A stretch of 64,000 nt of DNA from Mariluticola halotolerans (lineage in GTDB: Bacteria > Pseudomonadota > Alphaproteobacteria > Rhizobiales > Devosiaceae), in assembly GCF_021611515.1 (NCBI RefSeq), contig NZ_CP090960.1, forward strand, positions 2,232,001 to 2,296,000. Reading direction: 5' to 3'. Under the pieces are notes generated by a model, which saw only the letters and a list, made by a program, of their open reading frames with translations, ran no database searches and had not been told where the DNA came from. Shown here piece after piece: positions 1-11,347 of this stretch (position 1 is its first letter; every line of letters begins with the position of its first letter). The translations under genes and the position numbers were made by a program.

Positions 1-594
1 CATGCCGCCAGCCAGGCGAAAGCGCCCCGGTTTGCCGTGCCCAGCTTTGACATCATGGCGCTGGTTGCCCTGTCGCTTTCTGCCATGTTCCTTGAGGGCG
101 CGGGGGCCGACTGGTCGGTGATTTTCATGCGCGATATTTTTGCCGCCGCCCCCTTCGTCAACGGGCTGGCCTTTGCCGTGGGCGCGCTGGCCCAGGCATT
201 GGCACGGTTTTTTGCCGATGGCTATATCGAGCGGTTCGGCCCGGTGGCCGTTGCGCGCACCCTCATTCTCACCCTTGGGGCCGGCGCGGTGATCATCACC
301 ACCGCTTCTCACCCCTATATCGCGCTTTTCGGCTTTGCCCTTGCTGGATTGGGCACCAGCGCGATTTTCCCGCTCGCCATGTCAGCCGCCGCCCAACGCA
401 CGGACCGGCCCGCTGCCATCAATGTCGCCGCGCTGGCGCAATTGTCGTTTGTCGCCTTTTTGATCGGCCCGCCCCTGCTGGGCTTTGTCGCCGAACATTA
501 CGGGCTGCGTATGGCTTTCGGAATCTGTTTGCCCCTCGTCGTTCTCAGCTGGTTCTCGATCGGGTCATTACGCCCAAAGGCGGCTGATGACTGA
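1..594 (+). CDS. MFS transporter, C-terminal part (5' end outside window)
   Basis: The reading frame is open from base 1, so the gene starts before the window and 197 residues of the C-terminal half remain. They form about six hydrophobic segments separated by short loops, with glycine and small residues inside the helices as in the second half of a major facilitator superfamily permease. An early GTG at 37 is probably internal. The substrate cannot be told from this part. The last codons overlap the start of mmcB by 8 bases, which suggests co-transcription. The family call is good; a specific function is not possible. Confidence 0.8.
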   Translation, partial: HAASQAKAPRFAVPSFDIMALVALSLSAMFLEGAGADWSVIFMRDIFAAAPFVNGLAFAVGALAQALARFFADGYIERFGPVAVARTLILTLGAGAVIITTASHPYIALFGFALAGLGTSAIFPLAMSAAAQRTDRPAAINVAALAQLSFVAFLIGPPLLGFVAEHYGLRMAFGICLPLVVLSWFSIGSLRPKAADD

Positions 595-1048
595 GCTTCC
601 GCCCATTGTTGATAGAAGGCAATCCGCCACAGCGCTGCGGGTGCAGCGGGGGGTCATGCGGTTCCTTCGGGCCCGTTATGATCTGTGCTGTTATGCGGAA
701 GTGCCGCTCGCCAATGGGCGGCGCGCCGATGTGCTGGCGGTTGGACCCAAGGGGCAAATCTGGATTATCGAGATCAAATCCAGCCTTGAGGATTTCCGGG
801 TCGACAGCAAATGGCCCGAATACAAGGCATTCTGCGACCGGTTTTTCTTTGCCAAACCGCCGGAACTGGAAGCGGAAATCTTCCCCGAATTTGAAGGGTT
901 GATCGTGGCCGACGGGCACGGGGCGGACATTTTGCGTGATGCGCTGGATGACCCCCTGCCTGCGGCACGGCGCAAGGCGATGATGCTGAAGCTGACCCGG
1001 CTGGGGGCCGACCGGATCCATGCCCTGATGGATCCGGGTCCCGCCTAG
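587..1048 (+). CDS. mmcB: MmcB-family DNA repair putative endonuclease
   Basis: This 153-residue protein matches the MmcB (former DUF1052) family of alphaproteobacteria, named after the Caulobacter damage-inducible gene whose loss sensitises cells to mitomycin C. It has a PD-(D/E)XK-like core: RADVLAV followed by IWIIEIKSS, where the Asp, Glu and Lys sit as expected for a metal-dependent nuclease. ATG at 587 is chosen because it starts just before the upstream transporter stop; a longer frame opens at 485 but runs deep into that transporter gene. The stop TAG lies inside the CTAG shared with the convergent gene. Nuclease activity is inferred from the fold. Confidence 0.85.
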   Translation: MTELPPIVDRRQSATALRVQRGVMRFLRARYDLCCYAEVPLANGRRADVLAVGPKGQIWIIEIKSSLEDFRVDSKWPEYKAFCDRFFFAKPPELEAEIFPEFEGLIVADGHGADILRDALDDPLPAARRKAMMLKLTRLGADRIHALMDPGPA

Positions 1049-2637
1049 GCGGCGTTCTCGAGCGCCTTTTTGAGTGCCTGCATCAGTTCAAGCCGTTCGC
1101 GGTCGGTTTTCGCCTCATGCAGGTGCTGGCTCAGCTGAATGGTGAAATCGGAGAATTCATTATGCCAGTCGCGGCTGAACTGTACCGGATCGATCCGGCG
1201 GGCCAGCGGCTTGGTGACTTCACCGAGCCCCGAGGCGCGCAATTCAAAAGCGTCATCGAGCTGGGGCATGACCACCTGATCGCCGCCAATGCCTAAATGG
1301 ATCAGTGCTTCCCGCATGGCGTTGCGGCCCTTGTCCTCGCCATGGGTGAGAAAAATCGCGCCATGGGCGGGCAGGCGCTCGCGGATCCAGTCCATCAGTT
1401 CGGAATGATCGGCATGGGCGGAATAGTTGGAGATGGTGCGAATCGTGCCGCGGATGGGCACCAGTGAGCCGTGAATGCGCACTTCTTTGGCGCCGCCCTG
1501 AATAACCGAGCCGAGCGTGCCCGGCGCCTGATAACCGACAAACAGCACTGTGGCATCATGGCGGATCAGGTTATTGCGCAAATGATGCTTGATCCGGCCG
1601 GCATCGCACATGCCGGAGGCCGACATGATGATCGCGCCGCCCTTGATATTGTTGATGTCCTTTGATTCCTGCACACTCTCAACAATGCGGAAGCGATTGT
1701 CGGAGAACAATTCCTCGGCCCCGAGTTCCGTATCATCGAACATGCCGGCATATTTCTTGTAGACGCCGGTCACCTTGCGGGCCAGAGGCGAGTCGAGGAA
1801 AACCAGATGGGGGTTCACCTCGCCGCTTTTGATCAGATAGCCGATATCATGCAGCAATTCCTGCGAGCGCTCGACGGCAAAGGTGGGGATGACCAGATTG
1901 CCGCCGCGCTTTAAGGCGGCATTGATTTCGGTCTTTAAGGCCTCGCGGCGCTGGTTCAGCGTATAATCTTCGCGCTCCCGACCACCATAGGTGGATTCGG
2001 AGAGGATATAGTCAAAGCCGGAGGGGGCATCGGGTTCCTTGTAGAACACCTTTTCGTCAGGGCCGAGATCGCCGGAGAACAGGAGGCGGATTTTCTGGCC
2101 CTCGCCATCGTCCACCTCTACCTCGATTGAGGCGGAGCCAAGGATGTGGCCGGCATTCCAGAACCGGAAACGCACGCCGGGGCCGGGTTCAACCCATTGC
2201 TGATATTCATGCGGCACCCGGTGTTTCAAGGCCTCTTCGGCATCCTTGACCTGATAGAGCGGCTCGACCGGCGGTTCGCCGCGCCGGGAGCGTTTGCGGT
2301 TCTCGCGCTCGGCTTCGCTTTCCTGAATACCGGCACCGTCCTCGAGCAGGAATTCAATCAGCCCGCCGGTGGGCGCTGTCAGGTGTATCGGCCCCCGGAA
2401 GCCCTCACGATAGAGTTTCGGCACCAGGCCGCAATGGTCGATATGCGCGTGGGTCAGCAGCAGATAGTCAATGGCTTTCGGATCATAGGGCTGGGGTTTG
2501 AGGTTCAGTTCCCTGACCGTCTTGTTGCCCTGGAACAGGCCGCAATCAACAAGGAATTGCCCACCAGGATGCACGATGCGGTAGCTGGAGCCGGTAACCG
2601 TGCCGGCGGCACCGTGGAAATGAAGGGTGACGGACAT
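1045..2637 (-). CDS. MBL-fold beta-CASP metallo-hydrolase (RNA-processing type)
   Basis: The 530-residue protein has an N-terminal metallo-beta-lactamase fold with the zinc motif LTHAHIDHCG (about residues 54-63), a beta-CASP insertion, and a C-terminal RNA-specificity domain with SNYSAHADH, where CPSF-like hydrolases carry their last metal ligands. Such proteins are related to the YSH1/CPSF73 family and to bacterial ribonucleases, though many bacterial members are uncharacterised. The start at 2637 follows a strong AAGGAGG ribosome site 6 bases upstream; the frame extends 17 codons further but without such a site. It converges on mmcB with overlapping stop codons. RNase activity is inference. 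Confidence 0.88.
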   Translation of the reverse strand: MSVTLHFHGAAGTVTGSSYRIVHPGGQFLVDCGLFQGNKTVRELNLKPQPYDPKAIDYLLLTHAHIDHCGLVPKLYREGFRGPIHLTAPTGGLIEFLLEDGAGIQESEAERENRKRSRRGEPPVEPLYQVKDAEEALKHRVPHEYQQWVEPGPGVRFRFWNAGHILGSASIEVEVDDGEGQKIRLLFSGDLGPDEKVFYKEPDAPSGFDYILSESTYGGREREDYTLNQRREALKTEINAALKRGGNLVIPTFAVERSQELLHDIGYLIKSGEVNPHLVFLDSPLARKVTGVYKKYAGMFDDTELGAEELFSDNRFRIVESVQESKDINNIKGGAIIMSASGMCDAGRIKHHLRNNLIRHDATVLFVGYQAPGTLGSVIQGGAKEVRIHGSLVPIRGTIRTISNYSAHADHSELMDWIRERLPAHGAIFLTHGEDKGRNAMREALIHLGIGGDQVVMPQLDDAFELRASGLGEVTKPLARRIDPVQFSRDWHNEFSDFTIQLSQHLHEAKTDRERLELMQALKKALENAA

Positions 2638-2709
2638 ATTGACCTCCTTGGCGGGTCCTGAAGGCCAGAGATCCGCTGATGCATTCAAAGTCGGGAGCGG
2701 CCCGGGCGA

Positions 2710-3258
2710 TCAGCGCGGGGCGCGTTTGGCAAGGATACGCTGCAGGGTGCGGCGGTGCATATTGAGGCGGCGCGCCGTTTCCGAGACATTGCGGTCACAT
2801 AATTCATAGACCCGCTGAATATGCTCCCAGCGCACCCGGTCAGCCGACATCGGGTTCTCGGGCGGTTCGGGCTTGTCTTCGGTATCGGAGAGCAATGCCT
2901 TGATGACATCATCGGCATCGGCGGGCTTGGCCAGATAATCGACCGCGCCGAGTTTCACCGCGGTCACGGCGGTCGCGATATTGCCATAGCCGGTCAACAC
3001 CACGGCGCGGGCATCGGCCCGGCGGGCATGCAGGGCCGAGACCACATCCAGCCCGTTACCGTCTTCAAGCCGCAGGTCAACAACGGCAAAGGCGGGCGGG
3101 GCGGCGGCAACGGCGGCAAGACCACCGGCAACGCTGTCGGCGATGCGCACATCAAAGCCACGCCGTTCCATGGCCCGCTCCAGCCGGGTCAACCAGGGTT
3201 TGTCGTCATCTACAAGCAGCAAGGACCGATCGCGGTTCAAAAGCTCGTCAAGTACCAT
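2710..3258 (-). CDS. regA: Response regulator RegA/PrrA/ActR
   Basis: This 182-residue two-domain response regulator has a receiver domain (about 1-125) with acidic pair D17-D18, phospho-acceptor D61, T89 and K111, then a Fis-type helix-turn-helix (about 142-180) ending SETARRLNMHRRTLQRIL. That arrangement and the short proline-rich linker are typical of RegA/PrrA/ActR, the global redox regulator of alphaproteobacteria controlling respiration, nitrogen or CO2 metabolism depending on species. The ATG at 3258 follows GGAGTGAAAGTC; an upstream in-frame ATG at 3306 is possible but less well placed. It sits directly downstream of its likely kinase regB, with its own promoter between. Confidence 0.93.
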   Translation of the reverse strand: MVLDELLNRDRSLLLVDDDKPWLTRLERAMERRGFDVRIADSVAGGLAAVAAAPPAFAVVDLRLEDGNGLDVVSALHARRADARAVVLTGYGNIATAVTAVKLGAVDYLAKPADADDVIKALLSDTEDKPEPPENPMSADRVRWEHIQRVYELCDRNVSETARRLNMHRRTLQRILAKRAPR

Positions 3259-3386
3259 GACTTTCACTCCAGACCCCGGCGCATCTGAGACGTCTTCGTG
3301 TTTCACCTGCGCTCCGTCTTTTTTGTTCTGCGGCTCCGCGGCCTCTGTTACCGGCCCGGACCTTATTTAGAACCTGTACAAACTGA

Positions 3387-3415
3387 CATATAGGATTTTC
3401 CGTCACAAAGGTCAA
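3387..3415 (-). promoter_or_regulatory. Predicted sigma-70 promoter of regA
   Basis: On the minus strand a TTGACC -35 box (3410-3415) and a TATATG -10 box (3387-3392) are separated by exactly 17 bases. The site lies about 130 bases upstream of the regA start and just outside the regB coding end. This suggests regA can be transcribed independently of regB. It is a consensus match by eye only. Confidence 0.5.
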
Positions 3416-3429
3416 AGCTGACGCGGCAA

Positions 3430-4728
3430 TCATCCGTCGGAAACCAGGCCCTCGCGCCAGTGCACAATCACCTCGGCATGCCCCTCCGGGTCGACATTGC
3501 GGAAGGTAAGTTGTGCGCCGGTCCGCTCCAGCAAGGTCTTGGCAATGAAGATGCCAAGGCCCAGCCCGCCCGCCGCTGCCGGGTCCTTGCCCGGCCCATG
3601 CACCCGGGTGGTCAGATAGGGTTCGCCCAGCCGGGTGATCAGGTCGGGGGGAAAGCCCGCGCCGTCATCGGTGACAGAGATTGTAAAGCCGGCCCCGTCC
3701 CATTCCATTTCAATGGTCACGCTGGTCAGGGCAAAATCCACCGCATTCTCAATGAGGTTGCCAAGGCCATAAAGCAGGCTGACATTGCGGGTCACAAACG
3801 GTTCCGGCCCGGTGCCGCTGCCGGGCAGAATGATCAGGTTTTTGCCCGGAACCTCGCGGATTTTGGCCACTTCCTCGACCAGATCATGCAGGGATACGCG
3901 GCCAAACGGGCCATCATCATTGTCGCCATCAAGATTGCGCAATTTGCCAAGGATGGCCCGGCAGCGCGCGGCCTGTTCGATAATCAGCTGCGCATCATCG
4001 GCCACCGGCCCCTCGCCCAGTTCGGACCGCATTTCCTTGGCGGCCAGCGCAATGGTTGAAAGGGGGGTGCCCAGTTCATGGGCGGCGGCGGCGGCAAGCC
4101 CGTCGAGCGCTGAGAGCCGTTGCTGGCGCGACAGGGTCAGTTCGGTGGCCGCCAGGGCGTCGGCCAATTGCCGCGCCTCATGCGCCACCCGGTTGGTATA
4201 GGCGGCAATAAAAACAACACCCAGCAGCAGCGCCGCCCAGATACCTGCGACATATAGCGCATCGAGCTGCAAGGGCGCCTGCGGATGCCAGGGCAGCGGA
4301 CGATGCCAGATCACCAGCCCGGAGGCGATCAGGGCCACAAGCACCGACAGCAGGAAGGTGGCCCGCTGGGTAAGCGTGGTCGCCGAGACCGAGACCGGGG
4401 CCAGCAATAAAAGCGAGAAGGGGTTTTGCAGCCCGCCGGTCAGCCACAGCAGCCCGCCCAGCTGCAGACAGTCATAGGCGAGCTGGATGGCGGCAAAGCC
4501 GGGGGTCATGCGGTGGCTGGACCCCAGCCAGACCAGAAGACCGATATTGAGCGCCGCTGAAAGTCCGATCAGGGCGATACATTCGACAAGCGGCACGGGA
4601 AAGCCGATGAACAGGGCGACAAAAAACACGCTGGCCAGCTGGCCGGCAATAGCCAGCCAGCGCAAACGCACCAGGGTCGCCAACCGCAAGGGGCGCCATG
4701 CATGGGTCGAGACCGGTTGTATCACCAT
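3430..4728 (-). CDS. regB: Redox sensor histidine kinase RegB/PrrB/ActS
   Basis: A 432-residue membrane histidine kinase. About six hydrophobic segments occupy residues 18-175. Within them lies GGLQNPF (98-104), the quinone-binding signature of RegB-type kinases. The phospho-acceptor H217 sits in AAHELGTPLST. C256 in ARCRAIL aligns with the redox-active cysteine region of RegB. The ATPase has N328 in the N-box, DDGAGF (354-359) and GGLGLGI (387-393). The ATG at 4728 gives the family length; the same frame stays open far upstream to 5466 with no RegB similarity, so that extension is rejected. In Rhodobacter a senC-type gene separates regB and regA; here they are adjacent. Confidence 0.93.
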   Translation of the reverse strand: MVIQPVSTHAWRPLRLATLVRLRWLAIAGQLASVFFVALFIGFPVPLVECIALIGLSAALNIGLLVWLGSSHRMTPGFAAIQLAYDCLQLGGLLWLTGGLQNPFSLLLLAPVSVSATTLTQRATFLLSVLVALIASGLVIWHRPLPWHPQAPLQLDALYVAGIWAALLLGVVFIAAYTNRVAHEARQLADALAATELTLSRQQRLSALDGLAAAAAHELGTPLSTIALAAKEMRSELGEGPVADDAQLIIEQAARCRAILGKLRNLDGDNDDGPFGRVSLHDLVEEVAKIREVPGKNLIILPGSGTGPEPFVTRNVSLLYGLGNLIENAVDFALTSVTIEMEWDGAGFTISVTDDGAGFPPDLITRLGEPYLTTRVHGPGKDPAAAGGLGLGIFIAKTLLERTGAQLTFRNVDPEGHAEVIVHWREGLVSDG

Positions 4729-4896
4729 TGGCCATTTGTCCTTCTTTTTTGCCCGCAAGGGGCCCGAAACCCCCGGCAACAAGGGGCGTGTAGTATGCAC
4801 CAGCCGCATTTCAAGACCGAAAAACCCATAAAATACGGGTTGACCGGCGTCTCGCAGCCCCCACATCAGCAGTGTTCGTGACTGGGAGAGTTGAAA

Positions 4897-5346
4897 ATGA
4901 ACACTGCACTTATCAAACCTGAATGGTCTCCGATTACCATCGGCCTGATGGTTCTCGGTTTTATCATCTTCTGGCCCCTGGGTCTTGCCATGCTGGCTTA
5001 TATCCTTTGGGGTGAAAAGTTCGGCGGTTCGGCCGAACGGGCCGAAGCCTGGGTAAAAGACAAAAAGCACTGGGCGAAGAATTGCCGCCATGAGCGTCGC
5101 GGTTCCCGCCATTCCAGCGGCAATGCTGCCTTTGACGATTATCGCGCAGAGCAGATGAAGCGGCTGGAAGAGGAACGCAAACGCCTCGATGAAGAGGTCA
5201 ATGCTTTCCATGAATATATGCGCAATCTGCATATGGCCCGCGACCGCGAGGAATTCGACCGGTTCATGCGTGACCGCAAGGATCCACGCGACGGCAATGA
5301 CAACCGGCCGGATCACGGCCACGACTATTCCGGCGACCGCACCTAG
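4897..5346 (+). CDS. DUF2852 small membrane protein
   Basis: A 149-residue protein of the alphaproteobacterial DUF2852 family, function unknown. It begins with about 15 polar residues, has one or two close hydrophobic segments (roughly 12-40), then a highly charged tail. The tail includes an Arg/Glu-rich coiled-coil-like stretch (about 82-125) with regular EERKRLDEEV spacing, and ends in Asp/Gly/His-rich sequence. ATG at 4897 follows GGGAGAG with 6-base spacing; a TTG two codons earlier is less likely. It is transcribed away from regB and followed by a clear terminator, so it is probably a single-gene unit. Confidence 0.8.
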   Translation: MNTALIKPEWSPITIGLMVLGFIIFWPLGLAMLAYILWGEKFGGSAERAEAWVKDKKHWAKNCRHERRGSRHSSGNAAFDDYRAEQMKRLEEERKRLDEEVNAFHEYMRNLHMARDREEFDRFMRDRKDPRDGNDNRPDHGHDYSGDRT

Positions 5347-5408
5347 CGGCCGCCCCTCCAAGGTCTCCGAAGCATGGCGGTTCCCCCCAACCCCATGCGC
5401 AGGACTGG

Positions 5409-5440
5409 CGCCCCTTCTGGAATGGAAGGGGCGTTTTTTT
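5409..5440 (+). terminator. Rho-independent terminator after DUF2852 gene
   Basis: Perfect 8-bp stem CGCCCCTT / AAGGGGCG (5409-5416 with 5426-5433) around a 9-base loop, followed directly by seven T residues (5434-5440). It lies about 60 bases beyond the stop codon. Confidence 0.88.
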
Positions 5441-5531
5441 GTGAGCGCTCCAATGCCCCCGGCCACCGTGTTCTAAGGGCCAAAAATATCCCATAATCGA
5501 CCAGAAAACGAATCAGGTGAGCCTTCCCTTC

Positions 5532-6269
5532 ATGCTCGGATTTGGCAAAAACAAATGGCCGGAAAGTACCCATGCCGAGATTGATGGCCAACAGGTCACC
5601 ATCGCGGTGAAGGTGCGCCAGAATGCCAAAAGCTACCGGCTGACCATTGCGGCGGGGGGCAAACCGGTATTAAGCGTGCCGCCCCATGGGCACTGGCGCG
5701 AGGCGGCGGGGTTTCTCAACCGCAATCAGGCCTGGCTTGAAGCCCGGCTGAAACGCACCCCTGACGGGGTTTCGTTCCGGGATGGTGCGGTTATTCCCCT
5801 GCGCGGGGTCGATCATTTGATTGTTGCGGCCGAACGGGTCCGGGGCACTGTCGAGGTGATCGCCGAGGATGAGCGGACGGTTTTGCTGGTGCCCGGCGGC
5901 CCGGCACATATGGCGCGCCGGCTGACGGACTGGCTCAAGGCGGAAGCCTTGCGCGATATCGAGGAATGTGTGGGTCTGCATGCCCGCCAGCTGGGCGTGC
6001 GCCCCACCGGCATTTCCATGCGCGGGCAATCCACACGCTGGGGCTCGTGTTCCAGCGCCGGGCGGCTCAATTTCAACTGGCGTTTGATCCTCGCCCCGCC
6101 CTTTGTGCTGGATTATGTCGCCGCCCATGAGGTGGCGCATATGGTGGAGATGAACCATTCACAGGCATTCTGGGATACGGTTGAACGCACCCTGCCCGAC
6201 ATGAACCGGGGCCGGGCCTGGCTGAAGGCGCATGGAAGACAGCTCATGGCCTATGGCGTGGACAGCTAG
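5532..6269 (+). CDS. YgjP/DUF45-type zinc metallopeptidase (SprT-like fold)
   Basis: The 245-residue protein matches the M48-like DUF45 (YgjP) family. The zinc motif is AAHEVAHMVEMNHS near the C-terminal third, with HExxH and a downstream His, preceded by the conserved TRWGSCSS segment. Substrates of the bacterial family are not established. Start choice is uncertain: ATG at 5532 has AGGTGA about 11 bases upstream, while an in-frame GTG at 5517 would add five residues. It stands alone, convergent with the penicillin-binding protein gene across a repeat-containing gap. Confidence 0.82.
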   Translation: MLGFGKNKWPESTHAEIDGQQVTIAVKVRQNAKSYRLTIAAGGKPVLSVPPHGHWREAAGFLNRNQAWLEARLKRTPDGVSFRDGAVIPLRGVDHLIVAAERVRGTVEVIAEDERTVLLVPGGPAHMARRLTDWLKAEALRDIEECVGLHARQLGVRPTGISMRGQSTRWGSCSSAGRLNFNWRLILAPPFVLDYVAAHEVAHMVEMNHSQAFWDTVERTLPDMNRGRAWLKAHGRQLMAYGVDS

Positions 6270-6330
6270 CGCATTTCTCCCAAAAGCGACGCTGTCATTG
6301 CGCTCATCGGCAATTCCCAATCCTCCCAAA

Positions 6331-6540
6331 CCCGCATCCTGAGCCTGTCGAAGAACGAGGGTTTGAGCAGCGCTCTCTCCCTCCCCCTTGTGGGGAGGGA
6401 TTAAGGGTGGGGGTTGGCCCGAAGGGCCAAACAAGGAAACTGCAATCTCCCCGAAAACATGGCGCTTGTGGCTCCACCCCACCCGACCCGGCTTTGCCGG
6501 GCCACCCTCCCCATCAAGGGGAGGGAAAAAGGAATAGCCA
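6331..6540. repeat. Cluster of palindromic intergenic repeats (REP-like)
   Basis: The gap between two convergent genes holds several short palindromes: a CCTGAGCCTGTCGAAG unit (about 6338-6355), a TCCCTCCCC / GGGGAGGGA hairpin (6378-6386 with 6392-6400), GGCCCGAAGGGCC (6416-6428), and CCCTCCCC / GGGGAGGG (6505-6512 with 6518-6525). The outer GC-rich arms are similar to one another and bracket the block, as in composite REP elements. The first unit recurs at about 24.4 kb. Confidence 0.65.
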
Positions 6541-6551
6541 AACTCGGGCCG

Positions 6552-8600
6552 CTAATTGCCAAACAGGCCGGAGAACAAATCAACCAGGGTGCGCGGCTTT
6601 TCCGTGCCTGACGGGGTGCCGGCATTGTCCGGTGCGGCCGGGGCCGCATTTGCAAAGCGTGTGTAATCGCCACCGGGCAGGGCCGCAACGGCCAGGCCCT
6701 GATGCGCTTTTTCCATGAATTCCGACCAGATGGCGACCGGAAAACCGCCGCCCCCGACGCCCTTCATCGGGCTGTCATCGTCATTGCCAAGCCAGACGCC
6801 GGTGACCATGCGGGCGGAAAACCCGACAAATACCGCGTCGCGATTATCCTGGGTCGTGCCGGTCTTGCCAGCAATCGGCCAGTTGCCGACATGGGCTTTC
6901 TTGGCGGTGCCGACTTCGACAGCATAGGAGAGCATGTCATTCATCATCGCCACATTTTCCGGGGCAATGACCCGGCCGGGCCCTGCGGGAATATTCTGGT
7001 AGAGTTGCTGGCCATCTGCGGTTTCGATGCGGGTAATCACATGGGCAATCACCCCGTTGCCACCATTGGCAAAAGGCGCAAAAGCCGCTGTCAGTTCCAG
7101 CAGGGAGACTTCCTGGGAGCCAAGGGCAATTGAGGGCACGGCCTGCAATGGTGACGAAATGCCAAGGCGCATGGCCGTATTGACTACACTTTCCGGGCCC
7201 ATTTCGATGGCCAGCCGGCCCGCAACAGTATTGAGCGAATTGGCCAGCGCATCGCGCAGGGTGACCCGGCCGACATATTTGTTGGAATAGTTTTGCGGCT
7301 TCCAGCCCTTATATTCAAACGGCGCATCTTCAACGATGGAGTCCGGTGTCAGCCCATGCTCAAGGGCACTCAGATAGACAAAGGGCTTGAACGATGAACC
7401 CGGCTGACGGCGGGCCGTGACGGCGCGGTTATACTGGCTCTTGGCATAATCGGTACCGCCGACAATGGCGCGCACGGCGCCGTCCGGCTCCATCGCCACC
7501 AGGGCCCCTTGACTGAAATTGTGGTCGGGACCGTTTTCACGCACCATTTCGCGGACAAAGAACTCGCCCTGTTTCTGCAAATCCCAGTCGATAGTTGTAT
7601 AAACGATCACGTCCTCATCGACCGAACCGATATAGGCGTCCATCAGGGTCTCGACCCAGTCGGCCACATAATATTCAGCGCCCGCTACACGGGTGCGGAT
7701 ACGCTTGTTGGGATCGATTGCGGCAGCGGCAGCTTCCGCCTCGGAAATATAGCCTTCATCGGCCATTTCATTGAGCACAACACGGGCGCGGGCGGCTGCG
7801 GCTTCCGGGTGACGGTCGGGCGAGAGGCGCGAGGGGGCCTGCAGCAAACCGGCAAGAATCGCAGCTTCCCCAAGAGACAGGTTGCGCGCCGATTTGGCAA
7901 AATAGGTCTGGGAGGCCGCCTCGATGCCATAGGCACCGGCGCCGAAATAGACCCGGTTGAGATAGAGCTCGAGGATCTGGTCCTTGGAATAATTCTGTTC
8001 CAGCCAGATCGAGAGCAGGGCTTCCTGGATTTTACGGCCAATATTCTGGTCCGGGGTCAGGAACAGGTTTTTGGCGAGCTGCTGGGTCAGGGTGGAACCG
8101 CCGCGGGCGATGCGCCCCTCGGTGATATTGTCGACCAGAGCTGCCAGAATGCCGATGGGATCAACGCCGGGATGGCTCATGAAGCGCTTGTCTTCAATCG
8201 AGATCACGGCGGCGGGCACATATTGCGGCAATTCACGGAAGGAGACCGCCTCGCCGCCCATTTTGCCGCGATTGGAAATCAATTGCCCGTCGGCGGCAAC
8301 GATCCGGATATTGGCGGGGCGTTCAGGCACGGCCCATGTGTCAGCGGCCGGCAATTGCATGGCGTAATAAATGACGATGCCGGTGACCGCGATACCGCCC
8401 CAGACGGCAGCCACCACGCCCCAGTAAAACAGCTTGCCAAGCACCCGGCCAAAAGTCAGCTTCGGCTTGGTCCGTTTGCTGCGGCTGGTGCGGCCTTTGA
8501 CAGGTTTTTTGGCGCGTGTGCGCGTTGTCTTGGTCGTGCGGCCTTTTTTCTTGCCGCCGGTTCCACCAACCCTGTCTTCCGGCGATAGCTTCAAATCCAT
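6552..8600 (-). CDS. mrcA: Penicillin-binding protein 1A, bifunctional
   Basis: A 682-residue class A penicillin-binding protein, polymerising and cross-linking peptidoglycan at the inner membrane. A strongly basic cytoplasmic N-terminus (about 15-50) precedes one membrane helix (about 60-82). The glycosyltransferase domain carries IEDKRF, GGSTLTQQLAKN, RKIQEA and ELYLNRVYFG. The transpeptidase domain has the active serine in PGSSFKPF, the SLN motif and KTGTTQDNRDAVFVG. Start at 8600 follows GGGACGG; 22 further upstream codons lack support. The C-terminus is a short Ala/Pro-rich tail. Confidence 0.95.
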   Translation of the reverse strand: MDLKLSPEDRVGGTGGKKKGRTTKTTRTRAKKPVKGRTSRSKRTKPKLTFGRVLGKLFYWGVVAAVWGGIAVTGIVIYYAMQLPAADTWAVPERPANIRIVAADGQLISNRGKMGGEAVSFRELPQYVPAAVISIEDKRFMSHPGVDPIGILAALVDNITEGRIARGGSTLTQQLAKNLFLTPDQNIGRKIQEALLSIWLEQNYSKDQILELYLNRVYFGAGAYGIEAASQTYFAKSARNLSLGEAAILAGLLQAPSRLSPDRHPEAAAARARVVLNEMADEGYISEAEAAAAAIDPNKRIRTRVAGAEYYVADWVETLMDAYIGSVDEDVIVYTTIDWDLQKQGEFFVREMVRENGPDHNFSQGALVAMEPDGAVRAIVGGTDYAKSQYNRAVTARRQPGSSFKPFVYLSALEHGLTPDSIVEDAPFEYKGWKPQNYSNKYVGRVTLRDALANSLNTVAGRLAIEMGPESVVNTAMRLGISSPLQAVPSIALGSQEVSLLELTAAFAPFANGGNGVIAHVITRIETADGQQLYQNIPAGPGRVIAPENVAMMNDMLSYAVEVGTAKKAHVGNWPIAGKTGTTQDNRDAVFVGFSARMVTGVWLGNDDDSPMKGVGGGGFPVAIWSEFMEKAHQGLAVAALPGGDYTRFANAAPAAPDNAGTPSGTEKPRTLVDLFSGLFGN

Positions 8601-8773
8601 CGGCCGTCCCGATCCCTTGCGCCTTGGCAAATTCCAAGCCTCTCCAAATTCATGCCCGGCTATCAAGGGTAAATGTGGCCGGTTTATGTGGGCTTAAGAA
8701 TGCGGGGGTTTATCGGGGGTGAATTCCACCAGGCAAGGCGGTGCAAAAAGGCGGCCCTCACCGCCGGATGTGC

Positions 8774-8802
8774 GCCATTGCCGTTAAAAAAACGGCAATG
8801 GC
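8774..8802 (-). terminator. Stem-loop downstream of gyrB
   Basis: Perfect 12-bp inverted repeat GCCATTGCCGTT / AACGGCAATGGC with a 5-base loop (8786-8790), starting about 10 bases beyond the gyrB stop on the minus strand. There is no T-run after the stem on that strand, so it may be a transcript-stabilising hairpin or a weak terminator. Confidence 0.55.
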
Positions 8803-8811
8803 TTTAAGCGC

Positions 8812-11265
<2,454 letters not shown>

Positions 11266-11347
11266 CTAATCTGTTGTACCGGATCACCCCCCGTACCCCA
11301 AGGGAAATGGTGCTTTTTTGAGATTTTTCAACGTTCTGAGCCCGCTT

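Noticed and set aside
4729-5466. A 246-codon N-terminal extension of regB
   Set aside because: It runs through the divergent DUF2852 gene, lacks any RegB similarity, and ATG at 4728 gives the usual family length.
8683-8697. TTTA-N7-TTAA upstream of the PBP1A gene as a CtrA site
   Set aside because: One mismatch to the consensus and no supporting GANTC site; by chance such near matches are common.
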